A stretch of DNA of 64,000 bases, taken from NCBI GenBank assembly GCA_022376515.1, contig WTXI01000013.1:620001-684000 (forward strand), read 5' to 3'. The notes beneath the pieces were generated by a model, which was not told the DNA's origin, searched no databases, and saw only the letters and a list, made by a program, of their open reading frames with translations. Below, piece after piece: positions 35,614 through 47,164 of this stretch (its first letter is position 1; each line of letters starts with the position of its first letter). This DNA comes from Lactifluus volemus. Lineage: Eukaryota; Basidiomycota; Agaricomycetes; Russulales; Russulaceae. Made by a program: the position numbers and the translations under genes.

Positions 35614-36525
35614 TTACAATTCCTCGCGAGAAGGATTAGACGAGCTCAGGCTCTTTAGGTATTTCTTCATCTCCACATTTTCGAAAATCGAACCCTTGTT
35701 CTCCCACTTGCCGCGTGCTACATGAAGAGCGAATTGGCCTATTTGCTCCACGGAAATTACGCCCTGCGGATAAAATACGGAGAGAGGTGGGCCCATAAAC
35801 TTGTCCGCAATCCGTAGGCCGAGACCGCGCTGGTTGACTGCATCTTGTGGATATGCTTTAGACGGGTAAAAGTAGCCTGGTCGCATAATGGCCGCCTTGA
35901 GACGACCTCCGGATTCCTCCACAGCCTTCAGCAAGTTGTTCTCCGCACGGCCCTGAAAATAAAAGACGCGTGAGATGACGATGCAAGCTGCCTCTTTTGT
36001 CCCGCACCTTTACACGACTGAACAGCGTACTGCTCTTCTCCTTCGAATCTGCGCCCATCCCGCTGACGAATACAACCCGAAACGGTTTCTCCACCGTGCC
36101 GGCGCCCGTCGCTTTAAGGGCGTTGAGCAACGTGTCGAAGTAGCCGACGGTGATTTCGGTATATTTATCTTCGGACAGGCCTACGGCCGAGATGCCCAAA
36201 GCCCAAATGCATGCATCATGCTCCGCAATCGTCTGTTGGAGCGCAGGCGGAAAGGATAAGAAGTCCTTATGCTCAATCGTGGAAAGCTTGGGGTGCGTGG
36301 GGGAAGCATCGCCATTGTTGGTGGGGGTATCACCAGGGAGGACGACCCATGGGGGAAGAGGACGACGCCCTAGGTAGGTGACATGGCTGACGCTATTGTC
36401 GGCAAGAAGGACGCGCAGGATCCCCAGGCCCGCTATGTAATGGTAATGAGTTTCCTTGGTGGAGCAAAGTTAGTGACCAGAAAGGACTGACCAACACCTG
36501 TAGCGCCTGTGAGTAGGACCTTCAT
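35614..36525 (-). CDS. NAD(P)-binding Rossmann-fold protein (atypical SDR/NmrA-like)
   Basis: Exons 36498-36525, 36008-36432 and 35614-35952 join to 263 residues. The start MKVLLTGATGAGLGILRVLL is a classical glycine-rich NAD(P) motif of the extended/atypical SDR superfamily. Later features are CIWALGIS, the conserved VVFVSGMGAD strand, the GRAENNLLKAVEESG helix and a MRPGYFYP loop. The family includes NmrA-like sensors and small nucleoside-diphosphate-sugar epimerase-like proteins; no catalytic YxxxK is apparent, so a redox-sensing or chaperone-like role is as likely as catalysis. It lies 283 bases downstream of HIS5 on the same strand, without an obvious functional tie. Confidence 0.85.
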
Positions 36526-36808
36526 GAGAGCAACTAGACGGGTGATGAGTTGAGAGTAAGGAGAAAGTGAGACAACCCCGGGCCAGTTCTCATTTCTTGG
36601 TGTTGTTCGGCATACCTAAGGGACCCGTGACACGCCGCAAATCGGAGCGCGAGCGCCTTTCATTACTAAGGTAGGTCGAGATTCCATGCAATACATCGAA
36701 ATGGTACTATAGCCATGACCGGAGAGTGCATGCGCAGGCTATCTGCCAATGCTTCTATTTTTACCAACACTGGGGCCTACTTTTAGCTGCCTCTAACTTG
36801 ACGGCCTC

Positions 36809-38233
36809 TTAAACCTTCTCCAGCGTCTTTTTCAGTTTCTCCAAAGAAATCGCGATCTCCTCTTCTGTTCCTATGGTAATGCGCAGACACCCCGGGCACC
36901 CAACCTCACTTCCACGATAGCGCACCACTATACCCTCTTCTTCCGCGAGAGTCTTGTACACACGCTGTGCACGTACATTATCCGGGAGAGAACTTCCCCG
37001 CGCGAGTACCGGGATTAAGATAAAGTTCGCGTCCTGTGCGCCAATAGCATGCCCAAGACCTAGATCTCGAAGGCTATGCAGGGCGGAGAGTACTTTAGCT
37101 CGGGATGCCCGGAGCGTTTCAATTTTTTCGCGCATAGCGCTGATTGACGCGGGAGAAAGAGCGCGCAGGGCGAGATGAGCCCCTGGTGAGGAGATGTTGT
37201 ATGGAGCTTTCGTATTTGTGAGGATCTGGATAAGTGGTGGTTGTGCGAGGGCTATGCCGAGTCTGCGTGGGGCCGGTGAGGACTGCGTGAGGAGGGTGTG
37301 GAGAAAGAAAAAGGATGCACCGGATCCCTGCGAGCCCAAAGCTTTTGCTCAGCGTCTGCATGACGCAAATGTTCGCATATTCAGCGATAAGCGTTACGGC
37401 ACTACTGCCTGGTTCAGAGAAGTCGATGTAAGCTTCATCTACGACCACGATGCCTTTGAACGGTTCATAATCAAGTATCGCCCGAAGAGATACCAAAGAG
37501 ATGAGGGTTCCGGAGGGGTTTCCGGGAGAACACAAGAATATGAGTTTAATAGATGGATCGGCATCGACGGCCTTTTTTACCTGTGGAAATGGTTCAATTG
37601 AAGAAGGGGGCTCTGCCCTGTAAATGGTGTGAGACATACCTCATCCACACGTAGACTGAAACGACCCTTTTCTCCCCCTTCTCCACTATCCGCGGATACT
37701 TCAAGGTTTACCTTGACGATGCCAACGTCATTGACTTGCGCGCATACTGCATACATGCCGTATGTGGGTGGAGTGATAAGGATCCTCTCACGTTCTGGCG
37801 CAACGCAGACGCGTATGAGGAGGTCAATGACCTCGTCCGATCCGACACCGAGGAAGACATGTTTCGGAGAAGGTAGGCCGCGCAATTCCGCAATGCGATT
37901 CTTTATGTTGGGATGGGACGGATCTGGGTAGCGATGGAGATCAAGGTTAAGGATAGGCTCAGAATCTGCATGAAGAAGGGAGCCCCCGTTGAGTTGCAAT
38001 TTGGAGGAGGGAGATGGGTTCTCGGGTTGTGAGATCGAGTGGCCAAGAGCGTTCTCATTAGCGTCTAGCAGGATACCTGAGGTGTAGTCGTCCCTTGCAC
38101 AGCGATATGGGTGGAGAGAAAGGATGTTCGGTCGAATGACACGCTCAATGTCGAAGTGCGGTGGACGTGTTGGAGTCGAGGAGGGTGCTAAACCAAGGAT
38201 AGTCATGGCTTCAGCTTCAGCGGCAAGCCTCAT
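36809..38233 (-). CDS. HIS5: Histidinol-phosphate aminotransferase
   Basis: Exons 37640-38233, 37321-37580 and 36809-37262 join to 435 residues from the ATG at 38233; a second ATG at 38206 (MTILGLAPS) is possible. Landmarks: PYRCARDDYTSGILLDANEN, LHRYPDPSHPNIKNRIAELR, FLGVGSDEVIDLLIR, CSPGNPSGT, VVDEAYIDFSE, the PLP-lysine motif TLSKSFGLAGIR, and RYRGSEVGCPGCLRITIG. It converts imidazole-acetol phosphate and glutamate to histidinol phosphate in histidine biosynthesis. A Ser/Pro-rich insert after LGHSISQPENPSPSS makes it slightly long. The coding frame is intact. Confidence 0.95.
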
Positions 38234-38906
38234 CCCACTTTCCTCAACGGTGGTAGCCAAGATCCCCTTCACATAAAATTGGCCCGAGGGTCAGCGAACG
38301 TAACTATAAAACTATTATCCCATCCTATCGATACTATCGGCACATAAAATTCAGGCAGCCTCAGCCTCATAATAAACGGGTACCAAGGGGCTGTACGGTG
38401 CTCTATCTAATTGAGGCACAAGTGGAGAAGAGAAGGAAAGCAAATGAGATAACTTAGCACAATCGACTCGGAGTCGGCCAACAAGACACGAAACCAGCGG
38501 CGAACGCACCTATCCAACAGCATTAAGTACAAGTAACGATACCACAGCTCCAACCTTTACGAACCCCGACCAAAAAAAATGTACTGGCTCAAGAATCGTG
38601 ATTGTTGTAGATCGTATAATAGATATCATTTCCGAACGTCCGAAGCCCCCAAAATACACAAATGCCCGCTTACAGTAACACGAATGAATATTGTGCCGTT
38701 CTATCATGAGAGACATGACCTCAGTATGAGCAAAGGACTGCCAAGCTCTCCAAGTGTTTTCTTTACAGTGTGAACGGCTGTAACCTAGACCCTAGGACGC
38801 TTCCCTTAAACGTGGCGGCATAGTGCGTGCGGAACACGGGGCTGCTGTCTCGCCAGCCTTCCACCCTTTCATGCCCTCTCATCCATAGACTAATGACGTC
38901 TGGTTC
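38234..38906. other. Intergenic, divergent promoters of HIS5 and the KH gene
   Basis: No gene seen. Upstream exons of the KH gene could lie in the last part (38760-38906), but I find no clear ATG with matching splice sites. Confidence 0.4.
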
Positions 38907-40036
38907 ATGCAAGTCTTCATATTCTCTCACATTGCCTTCGATTCTGGCGTTGACTTTCTTCCAGCCTCTAGGTACCCTCAGCGCTCCCGATCTCACTTCC
39001 CATCCGAACCTCACAGGCCTCACCTCCTTACTCTTCGCGCTCTCCTGAGCACAAAGGATGCTGAGATAATCACAACAGGAGATGGACAAGACCTTGTCGA
39101 TCTTTGTGATCAAATTGGGGCCAGAGCGGAGATCAGCGAGAAGGTACCCCGCGTCCACGAACGAGTCCTAACTATCGAAGGCTCAGTGGAAAATGTTGCA
39201 GAAGTACGCACATACAAGCCATTGAGATGTCATATTGTAATCTGACCCCTTTGCAAAAGGCATATATGCTCATCGCCGCTTGGCTTGTCCAAACATCCCC
39301 GTCGTCTAGTACCGTCTCCGACACCACCAACTTCCACGCTTCCTTGCGTCTCTTAATTTCACACAACCTCATGGGTGCCATCATAGGCCATAGGGGTCGC
39401 AGAATGAATGAAATACAGGATGGCTCTGGCGCGCATCTAGTCGCTCTCAAGCAGATGCTTCCCCAGTCAACCGAGCGTCCTGTCGACGTCCAAGGTTCTC
39501 CCGAGTCTATCGGCCGCGCTATTGAGGAAATGGGCAAACTTTTATTAGAGGACTGGAAGAGGGGCCTCGATACCATCCTCTACAATCCAGTCGCAACGGA
39601 TGAGCCTCCCCAGAGCGAGAGCGAGGGTTCTCGCTGCGGTTCGTCGAGCGCTGGACGTGATGATAGACGCGAGAAGGGCAAGCACGACAGAAGCAGACGC
39701 AAAAAGGGCAAGCGGAAAGGCAAGCGCATGAGTGGCGGCTCGAACACAGACGCACCTGACCCCACCCCTTCATCGCCAACGACGGACAAAACGGACAATC
39801 TTTTCACGCAAACTATTTCCATACCACGTGATATGATTGGCTGCATCATCGGCCGTGGTGGTTCCAAAATCAATGAGATCAGGCGCCTCTCGCGCTCCAA
39901 GATCACCATTGCTAAAGAACCTCACGACGAGACAAATGAACGCATGGTCACCATCATCGGTACTCCCGAGGCAAACGAGAAGGCTCTTTTTCTACTCTAC
40001 TGTGAGCTAGAGAGTGAGAAGGAGAGTCGGCATTGA
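38907..40036 (+). CDS. Triple KH-domain RNA-binding protein (PCBP/Hek2-like)
   Basis: Exons 38907-39203 and 39260-40036 join in phase to 357 residues; the N-terminus before the first KH domain is tentative. KH1 (LTLRALLSTKDAEIITTGDG...VHERVLTIEGS) has TGDG where the RNA-gripping GxxG loop should be. KH2 (LISHNLMGAIIGHRGRRMNE) and KH3 (ISIPRDMIGCIIGRGGSKINE) have intact GHRG and GRGG loops. A Lys/Arg-Ser-rich basic linker separates KH2 and KH3. Family members (yeast Hek2, Pbp2; animal PCBP/hnRNP K) bind C-rich RNA and control mRNA localisation, stability or telomere position. This one may be a divergent paralogue because KH1 is weakened. Confidence 0.88.
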
Positions 40037-40842
40037 GGTCTTAGTGTACGTATTTTTCCTCGTGTAAGTGAATGAAGTGAAGTCAAACTAGTAGGAGAGA
40101 TGCTGACGAGCCCGTCTTTCGCACAGGCGTTATGATACACTTTTGCGGCCCAGCTCTTCGTCATGAAATTGAAGGGGTAAACAATAATTCCTTCCACCCT
40201 ACAATGGACATTTGAAGGCGGCGTGTCATCGCACTCCATTCACACAACTCGACACCCAAGCTGGGGTGTATTACATCGCGCAGCGCAAGCTCTGGCGGTA
40301 CAGCTACGCAGGTGCTTAAATGCTGTGCGCAGGAATCGACGAGGATGGTTACTTCAACGAAAACTTGTCGAAAATATAGAGAGTCTTGCTCGTGGGTGTG
40401 TGGTTTATACTGTAAGTTGCTGTAATTGGACGCCTTAACTCTCTTCACAACCAATTCGGCACGTTGTGACCATTCACACCTCCTTTCGTTTGAGGCTCCG
40501 CACTTGAGATGTTTGAATTCAACCTACAAGTTTATCGGTACAGTGGGTGATGTACGACAAATTGGTCGATCGTCCATCATCGAGGCAGAAAAGTTGAATT
40601 TAAAGCTTCGACCAGAGGCAGGTAAGCGCGACAACTTGAACGAGAAATGGCCCCAACTTTTAAGTGCTGGTACCGGCTGAGAGCTGATCGATGGTCGATT
40701 GGTCAATCAACAATTGGAACTTCTCGATCTGCATGCGACATGCCACGTTCTTAGCTGTCTGTCCTAGCACACAGCCATAACCCAAAGTCTAGTCTCTCTC
40801 GACCCTGATCCTCCTTCCGTTAGCACACACCACTACTACTCC
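40037..40842. other. No supported gene
   Basis: The short open segment ending at 40680 (ending NLNEKWPQLLSAGTG) is not recognised. No RNA gene or repeat seen. Confidence 0.35.
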
Positions 40843-41933
40843 ATGTCTCACATTCCCTCTCTGAATAATCCAAACTCCCGCTTAGATCAAGCTTTGCAGT
40901 CATATAAGAATACAACCGGAGAAGATCTCCCTTCCCATCCACTTTTTCGCGATCTTACCACTTGCCGCTCCACTGGTGCCATTCTCGCCGTGCTTCAAAG
41001 TCAACTCCCCGGGTACGATCAACCGGGGAGCAGCAAAGACACGTCAAAGTGGCCATGGCTCGATACGACAGTGGATATACTCAGCCAGATCTTACAATCC
41101 ACGTTTTTGCTTGTGAGATTAGCTCATCTATTCGGGCAGGTTTCGCTGGATTTACTGTCAGCTCGAACCACTGCGTCATGGTCTTGTGTCAAGTGTTCGG
41201 CGTATCCTTGAAGAATTACCCGAATCCCTCAACAAGACGCATGCGCGCATCCTACGGGAAATTCCCAACGAGAGTCGAGAACACACATACCGGTTGTTGC
41301 AATGTCTCCCAGTGGCTTCCCGCCCTCTTCGTGTTTGCAGAACTCGCAGAAGTACTTGCGATGGATTTCACTACAGAAGGAACTCCGAAGCTCAACCTGG
41401 ATTTCCGCTGGGAAGGCCAAGAAGAGGCCATCCTGTTGGCATGCTTCAGTCTTGTCGTGATCATTGATCACCATGGTTCCCGGATCGTCCAATTTTCACA
41501 TTTCTCTGTCAAGGAGTACCTCACGTCAAACCGCCTTGCTGCCTTAGAAGGTGCTTCTCACTATTATATCTTTCCCGAACGCGCGCATACAGCCATGGCG
41601 CAAGCTTGCCTTGCCGTCTTACTTCGATTAGACTACCACACGAATTGGAAGAACATTGAGAGCTTTCCTCTAGCCGACTATGCCGCTACACAGTTCGTCA
41701 AGCATGCGGAATTCGGGAATGTGATATCACGCATAGGAGGTGGGATGGACGCTCTCCTTGACGCAGATAAGCCGCACTTCACAGCGTGGCTTTTGGGTTC
41801 TCTACAAGAGATATGGATACATCAAAATTCCTCCGGAACGCCGGAGGGCAGTTCCATATACTATGTCGCACCTGAGGTCCAATATGGCGCAAATGTTCGC
41901 ACGCGGGAAAACCAGCGTTACACTGTGCGTTAG
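40843..41933 (+). pseudogene. STAND (NLR-like) gene relic: Goodbye domain fused to post-NACHT segment
   Basis: The ATG at 40843 opens a fungal STAND N-terminal 'Goodbye'-type domain (LDQALQSYKNTTGEDLPSHP...CRSTGAILAVLQ). In full-length relatives a NACHT NTPase follows; here it is absent. From about 41135 the sequence jumps to the region after NACHT (RWIYCQLEPLRHGLVSS, RRILEELPESLNKTHARIL, then after a one-base shift near 41337 AELAEVLAMDFTTEG, VVQFSHFSVKE-type block, LAQACL-type block) and a start of the ankyrin region (YGANVRTRENQRYT) before a stop at 41933. It has no Walker motifs and mixed frames, so it cannot act as an NTPase switch. It is a decayed member of the fungal NLR-like family involved in non-self recognition or symbiosis. 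Confidence 0.72.
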
Positions 41934-41995
41934 AGCAAGGGGAAGATGCCATTACATCTCGATTTGCACGATGGCGCTTGTGAGATCATAGAATT

Positions 41996-42075
41996 AGTGG
42001 ACATACCATGTAATTCAAAATTACATGGCAAGGAGTGAAGTTGGAGTTGAGTTGTTGTTATCTTGTATGTCCACT
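41996..42075. mobile_element. 80-base TIR/foldback mini-element
   Basis: Exact 11-base terminal inverted repeats (agtggacatac at the left, gtatgtccact at the right) enclose a second palindrome (ccatgtaatt-caaa-attacatgg, with a short overlap). It lies between the STAND relic and the small-gene pseudogene. It has the form of a tiny MITE. Confidence 0.65.
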
Positions 42076-42607
42076 TTTGCACCTGCATCCAGTAAAAATT
42101 CAAAGGTGATCTGACTTCCTTATTACTAGGTTTCACTTATTCTAGCCCTTGATTGACTGTCGACATTCTTCTACTTCAACAACGACCCTTCCATCAGACC
42201 ATCTCCGCCCATCTCTAATTAGCCGATCCATTGACTATTCCACTTCTATCGTATATATAACTGGCCTCATATGATACACTCGCATGCCAACCTAGGCAGA
42301 TAATGAAACCCTATAGTCCCTTAGTTCAGCAAATCTACCAAGGCCCCAAAAATTGATACAAAAGACAAATGAGTCTCATGTGGTGCCGAAGCTGATGAAT
42401 AGGGGGTATCCGTTGGAAAAGGTACTTTACACCAGAGAGTGATACAGATTAGATCAGCTTGCCACTGAGGTTGGGGAAAATGACGTATTTCAGTGTCACA
42501 TGACTCTGGCTTTTCTCGTGAATAAATAGTCGGGGTCATGGCTCCTGAGAGCAGTTCGTTCCCTTTTGCCCACATTTCTACTCCCTTCTTTGATACCTCG
42601 TTTTGAC

Positions 42608-43108
42608 ATGGCTGCACCTGAACTTGAACTGGAAGCTACTATCCATCAGCTGTTGCTACAACTGCTGCAGCAGGCCGTTGGAATGAATCAACAACTTGAC
42701 CGTATCGAGGCCAGGTATGGATCCACATCATTTTCCTATTTGTGTCGCTCACCTCACCTCAGTATTGACTGTATTCCATGGCAACTTTATAATGCTTCTG
42801 CATCACTGGATAGCCCGCTTCAATACCTGCCTGGGGTCAACCCTGATCCCTAGGGGCCCCTCCCTGTGCTTGAAAGGGATTTGTTAGACATCACAGGTAC
42901 GCCCAGCATAAACATCAGATTTGAAATACTCACCATGCATTGCAGCCCTGAACTGTAACATGTCCCTTGTTCTTCTACATGCGCCCCTTCCTCCTACACA
43001 TGCCCTGGTCACCCAAAGGTGTCAAAGGCTGATGGACTTCCTTGGGTCTGGACTGCAGGCAGGGAAGTACTACAACCAAACAACACCATGTGATTTCCAT
43101 TTTTGGTG
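42608..43108 (+). pseudogene. Small coiled-coil gene, CpG-decayed copy
   Basis: It is colinear with the intact gene at 46461-46984, including about 170 bases of upstream sequence and both introns. Exon 1 (42608-42714, ATG MAAPELELEA, 66 bases shorter) and exon 2 from 42763 keep the frame (IPWQLYNASASLD) until a TAG at 42851, where the intact copy has GAC (Asp). The third exon region also differs and lacks the matching end. Most differences from the intact copy are C-to-T or G-to-A at CpG sites. Confidence 0.8.
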
Positions 43109-43315
43109 ACAGGAATGACTTGACTTTGACTTAGCTGCAGCTCTTACACAAATAAAAAATTTCTTTTTCTATTTTTTTCACCTCCTAAAGTTGTACAATC
43201 ATTATGCTAGTAAAGGTTCACTACTACTTGGCCCCTCCTCCTTCAGGAAAATATGAGTTTTTCTTACCAATGCTTGAGCAGGCTTAATATGACTTAATGA
43301 CACTTCTAAGCACCA

Positions 43316-43690
43316 TTAAGCAGGAGGTCTCTAAGCCTGAGTCTGAGTCTGAGTCTGAGTCCAGAAGTGGTAGATGGGAAGAGGCTGTGCCACATGCCAG
43401 TTGCAGGTGTCAGGCAGTCAGGTGGTCACAATGGTGCCACCAGCACAATCCCAACACCAAGGACATCAGCATGGTGCAGGTGTGATGGACACAGACAACG
43501 AGGTGGTGGTGGTGGCAGAGGCAGAGGCAGAGGCAGAGGCAGAGGCAGGAAGGAGGCCATGACACATGCCAATCACAGGCATCAGGCACTCGCAGCACCA
43601 CCAGTGCCACCCCAACACCAGGGACATCGACGTGGTGCAGGTGTGATGGACATGGAGGTGGTGGTGGTGGTGGTGGTGGGAGATGTGGAG
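43316..43690. repeat. Minisatellite / low-complexity block
   Basis: A ctgagt hexamer run (43336-43360) is followed by two diverged units of about 150 bases. Each ends in gatggacac/gatggacatggaggtggtgg and includes cag-agg hexamer runs (cagaggcagaggcagaggcag). A third unit is at 45602-45800. Long open frames across it in several phases are a by-product of the repeats. Confidence 0.7.
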
Positions 43691-43699
43691 TTTTTTGAG

Positions 43700-45600
43700 C
43701 TATGTCGCATTTCATTTATGGTAGTCCTAGATGCTTCTTTTTCCTTGCTTTGATTTTATTGATGTCTTGCATAGCTACTACCATGATGTACATCACGCTA
43801 TATTGTTTAACATTGGCTTTCATTGTTTTTTTGGTTTGTTTTTTTGGCGGTGTCCGTTACTATATTGGGTTACATTTGAACTCTACCATGAATCTCACGA
43901 ATATGTACCTACGATATATGTATACAGTTTCTCTCATTGCTTCTCAATGGTCCGGGAAGGGCACTGGATGGATGGATTATGGTGTGTGGGAGAGCAGTCG
44001 AATTTGGGCAAACCCTCCGAGAGAATAAAAATGCCGGTAGCTTCAGTAATCACAAGGAGTGAGAGCGGAGAGAATGTTTGGGGCGTTCCAATGAGTGATT
44101 GAGGGGGAGCCTTGTAGGGATTATATACAGGAGTGGCGAGAATGGAAGATCGGAGAGCTATGGTGATGAAATAGAACAAAACTAACAAAGGCCCGACACA
44201 AAGTGTGGTGGAAAGGGGTGCTCTGTGGTCATAAGCCGTAGCAGCGAGGGATTCGAGGTAGGTGGATGTGCTGGGCGAGTGTGAAAGAGTGGGTGGAAAG
44301 GGAAAGAGATGGCTATGGATGTGGTGTTTGGGTCCAAGAACTAGGGCTGCCTTACAATGGCGCTGTAAAAAATTATTACTTCGCCGATGGTCTACCATTC
44401 ATCGACCTCAGGTTGCTGGAGAAGCCACCACTCGAAGTATACATCCGCGAGGACATGCTGAAGATGTCGTCATGGTGAGAAGAGGTCTGGGATCAATAAC
44501 CGTCTTTAGACCTCGGTATTGAAGACCTCGGTGGCATACGTCCTATCCGTATCAGGTGGATATTCTGCTCGCTACCACCTGGAGAATCTTCGGCTTTGCG
44601 CTTTCGCCTGCTCCTACTTCCAGAAGAATCCGCATGAGGTTCGGATAAATCTAGGCTGTCGTCGTCGTCGATATCCCATTCCTATTGCAAGTGCTTGTCG
44701 AGCTGGATGTGCCCTGATCGAAGTGGACATCCACAGTCGGCGCATGAAGGGTGGCCAATGCGAGGCTGGCTGGCGAAAGACGACGATTCGTCCGATCAAG
44801 GTGGCGACGTGATATGGCGCGTAAACGGACGCGTACACGGAGGGCGACAAATGCCGTCAAGGCGGTTCTTACAAACGGGACCAAGATTCGGGCGTGAAGA
44901 CCGCCACCTCCAGCGTTGTTGACAGAAGGACAGACGATATGGATGATATATTGTGAGGCGTCGATCGAGGTGCACTTTAGGGGCAGTTTGACCAAAATCG
45001 AGGTGATAGAGGGCGACATGGTGCCCTGGCGGGAGAATGGTGTAAGTGACTAGGACCATCCGATACCACGTGCATTGCAAAGGAGATCGCAGGCGTCGAT
45101 GAGGACATTTGAGAGCCGCTCAATAGGAAGACAGTTCAGTAAGTCGTATCTCCTTAATGGTCTCCTGGTAAATGTCTGTCCGTTCGATTGATATCAGCGC
45201 CACGGCGAATATTGCGGCCTACATCACCAGTTTCAGAAAAACAAATCGTTTTCTCCTCAACTTCCTGTCGTCGTTTCTCGAGTCTCGTAGTCAGCGACTA
45301 TCTTGATATGTTCATAAAGTACTCCGAGTCTCGTTGTGTAACCTAGGTATCTAACAAGAAGTTGTTCCTTGCGTTTCAGTACTGCATCCCTGGAATGTTG
45401 AAGAGAATACTTTATTCTATTTTCCCTCAGCGGATAAAGAATGTTTGTCGCGGGTTATTCAGTGATATAGTACGGTACTGACTCGGACGCTGATCTTTAT
45501 CCACTACCGGATTTGGTGACGTTTCGCGTCTGTCTGTTAAGTTGCGTAAACCCGACTGAGCTTTATCTCTGTGTCTCTTAACTTAGGAGCATCCGAGTAA
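43700..45600. other. No supported gene
   Basis: A T-rich stretch (43700-43930) is followed by sequence with several short, mutually overlapping open frames on both strands (for example 44266-44478 plus and 44651-45019 minus). None shows a domain. Relic coding sequence is possible. Confidence 0.3.
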
Positions 45601-45601
45601 G

Positions 45602-45800
45602 TACGGTGGCAGAGCAGAGGCAGAGGCAGAGGCAGGGAGGAAGCCGTGACACACGCCGGTCACAGGCGTCAGGCGCTCGAGCGGTCGCAATGGCGACGCC
45701 AGCGCGATCCTGACGCCAAGGACGTCGACGTGGTGCAGATGTGATGGACATGGAGGTGGTGGTGGCAGAGACAGAGGGAGCAGAGGAGGAGGAGGCAGAG
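45602..45800. repeat. Minisatellite unit, CpG-rich version
   Basis: Same unit as at 43541-43690 (gtgacacacgccggtcacag here, atgacacatgccaatcacag there; then gatggacatggaggtggtgg). CpG sites kept here are TpG or CpA in the 43 kb units. It is followed by AG-rich low-complexity sequence, an A run near 46010 and a gaac tetramer run at 46022. Confidence 0.65.
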
Positions 45801-46460
45801 GCAGAGGACGCGGAGGAGGATGTTCCGACGCGCCGCGAGAGACAACGGCCGAAGGAGATGCGGCACGCAGAGAAAGAGGGGCGCAACGCGCGCGAGGGCA
45901 AGCGGCGGGCCCTGATGGCATAGTGACGCCGATGCCGCAGGCATTGCCAGTAGGTGTAAGCGAGTGTAAGTGAGAGAAAGAAAATAACACAAAGTCAGAC
46001 TGAGAATCAAAAAAAAAAAAAGAACGAACGAACGAACCTAGGACCGCGCTCGGCGACAGAGGGGACCCGACCGGCAGAGAGGGCGGCTGGCGATGCACGC
46101 GTGGCGAGGACAGACGACGCGAGGGCAGGAAGGAAAAGTCCACATGGTGCAAATACGAATAAACAACCCACCTGATATGGGGGCAAGCCCGAGCGCGGTC
46201 GCCCCCAACCTCGAGGTGGCGCGAACCAAGTCAGGCGGGAGGGGAGTCGGCCGATTTCACGTCAGAAGCTCGGGGGTTCGCCCCAGTCGAGGGGGCGCTT
46301 GCGAAGTTGAACGGGTGCGGTTGGGGAAATGACGTATTTCCAGTGTCACGTGACTCTGGCTTTTCTCGTGAATAATTAGTCGGGGTCATGGCGAACGAAA
46401 TTCATTCCTTTTTGCCCACATTCCTATACGTCCCTCTTTGATATCATACCTCGTTTTGAC

Positions 46461-46984
46461 ATGGCTGCACTCCAACCTAATTTTCAACAAATGCATCAGA
46501 ATTTTCTTCACATCGCAGAACAATTCTTGTTATTTCAGAATCTGCCCGGACTGCAAGCTATCCATCAGCTGATGCTACAACTGCAGCAGCAGTTCGTTGG
46601 AATGAATGAACGACTTGACCGTATCGAGGCTAAGTACGTATCCCCGTCATTTTCTTATTGCGTTGCTCACCTTACCTCAGAGTCGAACGCATTCCTTGGC
46701 AGCTTTACAATGCGTCTGCATCACTGGATGCCCCGCTTCAATACCCGCCTGGGGTCAACCCTGATCCCGACGGGCCCCTCCCTATGCTTAAGCGGGATTT
46801 GTTAGACATCACAGGTACGCCCAGCACAAACCTCAGATTGAAATACTCACCATGCATTGCAGCCGCGAACTGTATGGCGTCCCTTCATCTTCTAAATGCG
46901 CCCCTTCCTCCTGCACATGCCCTAGTCGCCCAAAGGCGTCAGAAGCTGATGGACTTCCTTGGGTCTGGAATGCGGGCGGCGTGA
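46461..46984 (+). CDS. Small coiled-coil protein, unknown function (3 exons, intact)
   Basis: Exons 46461-46633, 46681-46814 and 46863-46984 join in phase to 142 residues. The N-terminal half is a Gln/Leu-rich coiled coil (LMLQLQQQFVGMNERLDRIE). Exon 2 encodes IPWQLYNASASLDAPLQYPP and DPDGPLPMLKRDLLDI, and exon 3 LNAPLPPAHALVAQRRQKLM. No signal peptide, membrane segment or enzyme motif is visible. The short spaced introns, a decayed sister at 42608 and a likely distant relative at 1456 indicate an expanded lineage-specific family. Its setting between NLR-like relics and repeats is typical of fast-evolving accessory DNA; no function can be assigned. Confidence 0.72.
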
Positions 46985-47164
46985 GGGTGGGATGGCGTGC
47001 TACTTTTGTTTCCCAAGTCATTTTATTATGAAGTTTGGACAGCCATGAATGAGTATTTTGCATGTATCACGAGAAACATCTTATGGCCACACCAGTGGGT
47101 TCACCTCAGTACCCAGAATTGGTATCCCAGTGTAACTCAGGTATGAACTTACTGGAGGAGTCTA

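Noticed and set aside
43336..43560. Possible CRISPR-like array
   Set aside because: The repeats are simple hexamers without unique spacers, and the genome is eukaryotic.
43367..43753. Gly/Arg and His/Pro-rich open frames
   Set aside because: They are translations of the tandem repeat in multiple phases, not a gene.
45578..46152. Pro/Ser-rich 189-codon frame on the minus strand
   Set aside because: It is generated by the minisatellite and AG-rich low-complexity DNA; several frames are open there at once.
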